Assembly (NCBI GenBank): GCA_905331475.1
Contig: CAJNYU010004686.1
Span: 62,001 to 126,000 of the forward strand
Direction: 5' to 3'
Source of the DNA: Rotaria socialis
Taxonomy: Eukaryota; Rotifera; Eurotatoria; Philodinida; Philodinidae
DNA: 64,000 bases
Shown: piece by piece, positions 61,801 to 64,000 of the stretch
Numbering within the stretch: position 1 is the first letter of the stretch
Layout: the number at the start of each line of letters is the position of its first letter
The notes under the pieces: model-generated
What the model was told of the DNA's origin: nothing
The model's database searches: none
The model's input: only the letters and a program-made list of their open reading frames with translations
Position numbers and translations under genes: made by a program

Positions 61801-64000
61801 CATGGTTTTACACTGCTTATGTAAAAAAAGCTGTTAGCGCAATCCCTGTGGGATTAAAACGTGAAACACGATAAAGCTCCTTTTCTGGAACCCGTGTACC
61901 ACGGTCTGTGAAGCTTCTCTGTCACGGTCTGTATTATGATGTATGGAGTCTCTAAAGACCATCGCAGACCGTTACACAGACTTCAGAATTCATCACAGAC
62001 CGTGACAGAGAGATTTCACAGGGCATCGCAGATCGTTGCAGTTTAAAAATCGTCACAGGCCATGACAGAGACCTCAGAAATCGTCACATACTGTGACAAA
62101 GAATCCAGGCACCATCACAGACAGTGGCAGAGACTTCAAAAACCATCGCAGACCGTGACAGAAACCTCAGAAATCATCACAGACTGCGACCGAAATTAAT
62201 TAATTAATTAATTTCTCTGTCCCGGTCTGTGAGGGGGGGGAGAGGCCGGAGGGATGGGTCCAAATTTCTACCCTATATACTTCAACACTCCTTTCAGATC
62301 GTATTTCACAAAACTATCTTTCTATATTATTTGATAATCTTTTCGGGAATACTACAAATGTATTTATTTGCCTAACGGAACAATTAATCTGAATTTTTCA
62401 GTTTTCATTTGATAATTGAAAATATATATTTTCCCGTGGATCGATTATTCATGTTTTTTAGTTTTTTCTATCGGATTAACACTTACATTCAACGGTGATG
62501 GTGACGTATCACCATTTGAATAGTGAGCGACCAAAGCACTAACTTTAATTGTTGAATTATTATTATTAGTCTTATTTGTTTCATCAGTTGCTTTTTTTGA
62601 TACTACTACAATGGTCGGTGGAACTTCATGTGATGGCGTACTTGAGCGACGTCGTTGTAATTGTTGTTCATGATGATCATGATGAAAATGTGTATACAAC
62701 AATTGAAGAAGAACGATTGATGATTGATGTATGCGTTCTTCAATTGAACTTTTCATTGATAAAATAAGACTATTTTGCAGTTTACGATCGAGTGGTAATG
62801 ATAATTGATTTTGCATTACATCGAATAACTTTTCATAACAAGAATGATTTATTGATTTATGAAAGTAAAAACAAAAGGGATAACTTACGATTTGAAAATT
62901 ACTTATTGGACGATCAGGTTGAAGCGATTTAAAATCACTAAAATAAAGAGAAATTATTGTTTAAAATCAAAATCTCTTGTGTTTTTTCACATACATTAAA
63001 TCAGGTCGATAATAATGTACAATAGCACAAAAGGCAAGACAGTTTTGCAATGATTTTGTATCATTTTTCACTGTAATACTGTAAGGATGGATAATATCTT
63101 CACACCATTGCAATAAATTTTCTTCGTGATTACTTCCTTCAAAAGAGAAAAAGCGAGAACTTAGAATTTTGTTTTTAAATTCACTTTTCAATACCATTCG
63201 ATGATGATGATGATCCTATGGGCGATGGTGCTTGCTTAAAACTTCGAGCACGTCGCATAGATGCTCGATCAATTTTATTCAATTTAACATGATTATTATT
63301 CATGTCAATAGTTGGTATACTATCTGAATCGTACAAATGACGAATTTCTTCAATTGTGCAACTTTTCGAATTTAAAGTTTGATATCGTGATGCCGGATTA
63401 ATCGAATACAATTGATGATTATTTTTCGTATTTTCAGGTGTACTTTGCGATAGTAAATTATAAACACTTTCACGTTCAACAAGAATCTTAAGTGGATGTT
63501 CATTTTTAGCAAATTTTAATATAGACCATGCTGTATCGAATAACCCAAAAAAACCAAGACCAATACCGGAACCAGTGGGCCAAAAGCTCTATAAGTGATA
63601 TTTATCAATAAATGCAAGGTTCTTTCACTTTTAACTATTTACTTCAAGTAAACTATCGCCAACAAGAGCCATGAAGATTTGTTTACCATTACGTTCAACA
63701 ATCCGAGAAGCATTGACAGCATGAAATAATGATGTAAAATCGAACATCTGTACATCGGCTGCACCATAATGATCTTCCTATTGTTTAGAAAATTAAAATT
63801 TAATTTGAAAAGATCAATATATATATATATATATTCTGTTTAACAGCTAAAATGTAACTTACTAGATTATAACCTTTATCTATAATAAATTGCTACGGAG
63901 TCTATTTAAACTATCCTCTTGAGAGAGACCCATGTAAAAAAAAATTGGATAAATGATCAGATTAAAAGTCTATTATAATGGCACTATTTTACTCAGATTT
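53816..64000 (-). CDS. MICAL-like protein, 5' part beyond the window (FMO end, CH, LIM, acidic linker, LIM, bMERB)
   Basis: MICALs are flavin monooxygenases that oxidise actin methionines and bind Rab GTPases. Exons: 63892-63863 (tentative), 63777-63643, 63588-63185, 63132-62995, 62937-62889, 62828-62487, 61513-61274, 59101-58918, 58854-58651, 58280-58180, 58115-58003, 57549-57297, 56394-55687, 55628-55446, 54465-54351, 53921-53816. Seen: the end of the monooxygenase (VFDFT-like QMFDFTSLF, ALVGDSLLE, FWPTGSGIG, PENT), a CH domain (NLLQWCEDI, CAIVHYYRPDL), LIM1 (CFYC...HVKCFKCDTC...CRYH), Asp/Glu-rich exons, LIM2 (CPIC...HKTCLHCYSC...CTLH), and the coiled Rab-binding bMERB end (EEIEEKRLELD, KDKEREEQLITMIAKLVEAK). 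Two joins are weak. The phase fails between LIM1 and 59101, so an exon is missing or there are two genes. The LIM2 donor is the unusual GTTTGG, otherwise TAA follows. Confidence 0.8.
56395..57296 (-). other. Long intron (or intergenic gap) before the bMERB exons
   Basis: About 900 AT-rich bases with no exon or repeat recognised. If the LIM2 exon ends at its in-frame TAA instead of splicing, this would be the space between two genes and would need to hold a promoter. Confidence 0.35.
59502..61119 (+). CDS. Rhodopsin-like (class A) GPCR, peptide-receptor type, nested in MICAL intron
   Basis: Two exons (59502-60591, 60653-61119) join in frame to 518 aa; a second ATG at 59511 would give MADNTSS. 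The extracellular N-terminus of about 85 residues has several N-glycosylation sites. Seen: TM1 GIFGNALSFF, TM2 LTLLAFVDCLYL with the conserved Asp, Cys before TM3 (DLACRL), TM3 end VERFIAVQYP (E-R-F for DRY), TM6 FLVLTLPAVVVNL with the Pro, TM7 NHSINFVLYF in place of NPxxY, and a basic helix 8 (GKRFRHDLK). Intracellular loop 3 is very long (about 140 residues, His/Ser/Arg-rich) and holds the only intron. The FMRFamide/myomodulin-type invertebrate peptide receptors look closest, but the ligand is not assignable. It lies antisense inside an intron of the MICAL-like gene. Confidence 0.9.
61895..62235. repeat. Degenerate minisatellite in a MICAL intron (about 8-10 units)
   Basis: Units of about 30-36 bases with the core CATCGCAGACCGTGACAGAG followed by ACTTCAGAAA-like spacers, repeated with many point changes. 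The first part and the very end (GTCACGGTCTGTGAAG, CCCGGTCTGTGAGG) are in the opposite orientation, so the array is flanked by inverted units. An (ATTA)n tract sits near 62,198-62,212. Lies in the 970-base intron between the CH/linker exon and LIM1. Confidence 0.75.

Noticed and set aside
1..64000. CRISPR arrays, bacterial operons, ribosome binding sites, rRNA and tRNA genes
   Set aside because: The window is intron-rich eukaryotic DNA; I saw no spaced identical repeats, no rRNA-like block and no cloverleaf with a T-loop and A/B boxes. A tRNAscan or Rfam search could still find small RNAs.

Overview
This is nuclear DNA of a small-genome invertebrate. It is AT-rich, has many genes on both strands, and most introns are about 50-80 bases with GT/AG ends. 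I think a bdelloid rotifer is most likely. The reasons are the compact intron-rich genes, close tandem paralogues, small palindromic mobile elements, and a patch of TGTGGG repeats near 30.3 kb (from memory, TGTGGG is the telomere unit of the bdelloid Adineta). The taxon is an inference. Exon joins below were made by hand and kept only where splice signals and reading frame agreed, unless stated.

0-9.4 kb: four related genes, two on each strand, around a small APC/C subunit gene (ANAPC15-like). Each of the four encodes a PH-like N-terminus, a helical motif like the LUBAC-tethering motif of SHARPIN/HOIL-1, and a ubiquitin-like domain. Only the leftmost also has the NZF zinc finger of SHARPIN. 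A macrodomain (ADP-ribosyl hydrolase-like) gene follows. This looks like an expanded family of linear-ubiquitin-ligase accessory proteins and is the most unusual gene group here.

10-20 kb: two tandem ABCG half-transporters with identical exon structure (one has an altered signature motif), separated by a coiled-coil gene on the other strand. 23-28 kb: two intronless ETS-domain genes. 28-31 kb: gene-poor DNA with a perfect-looking hairpin, a 425-base foldback element and a head-to-head telomere-like repeat. 31-34 kb: a complete ten-exon STT3A oligosaccharyltransferase gene.

34.7-43.6 kb: a 1.25 kb palindromic element ends 18 bases before an EF-hand-like plus Death-domain gene. A large ARM-TIR-SAM-like gene (1510 aa, SARM1 parts in a different order) lies on the other strand. 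45.6-48.7 kb: an LRRC74-like leucine-rich repeat gene. 49-53.8 kb: a small four-helix membrane protein, a weak ORF and a MITE-like inverted repeat.

53.8-64 kb: a MICAL-like gene on the minus strand, cut by the right edge (end of monooxygenase, CH, LIM, acidic linker, second LIM, bMERB). A peptide-receptor-like GPCR lies on the plus strand inside its largest intron, and a minisatellite lies in another intron. Several proteins (SHARPIN-like, macrodomain, Death, TIR) belong to families used in innate immune and cell-death signalling, but nothing in the sequence shows that they act together.
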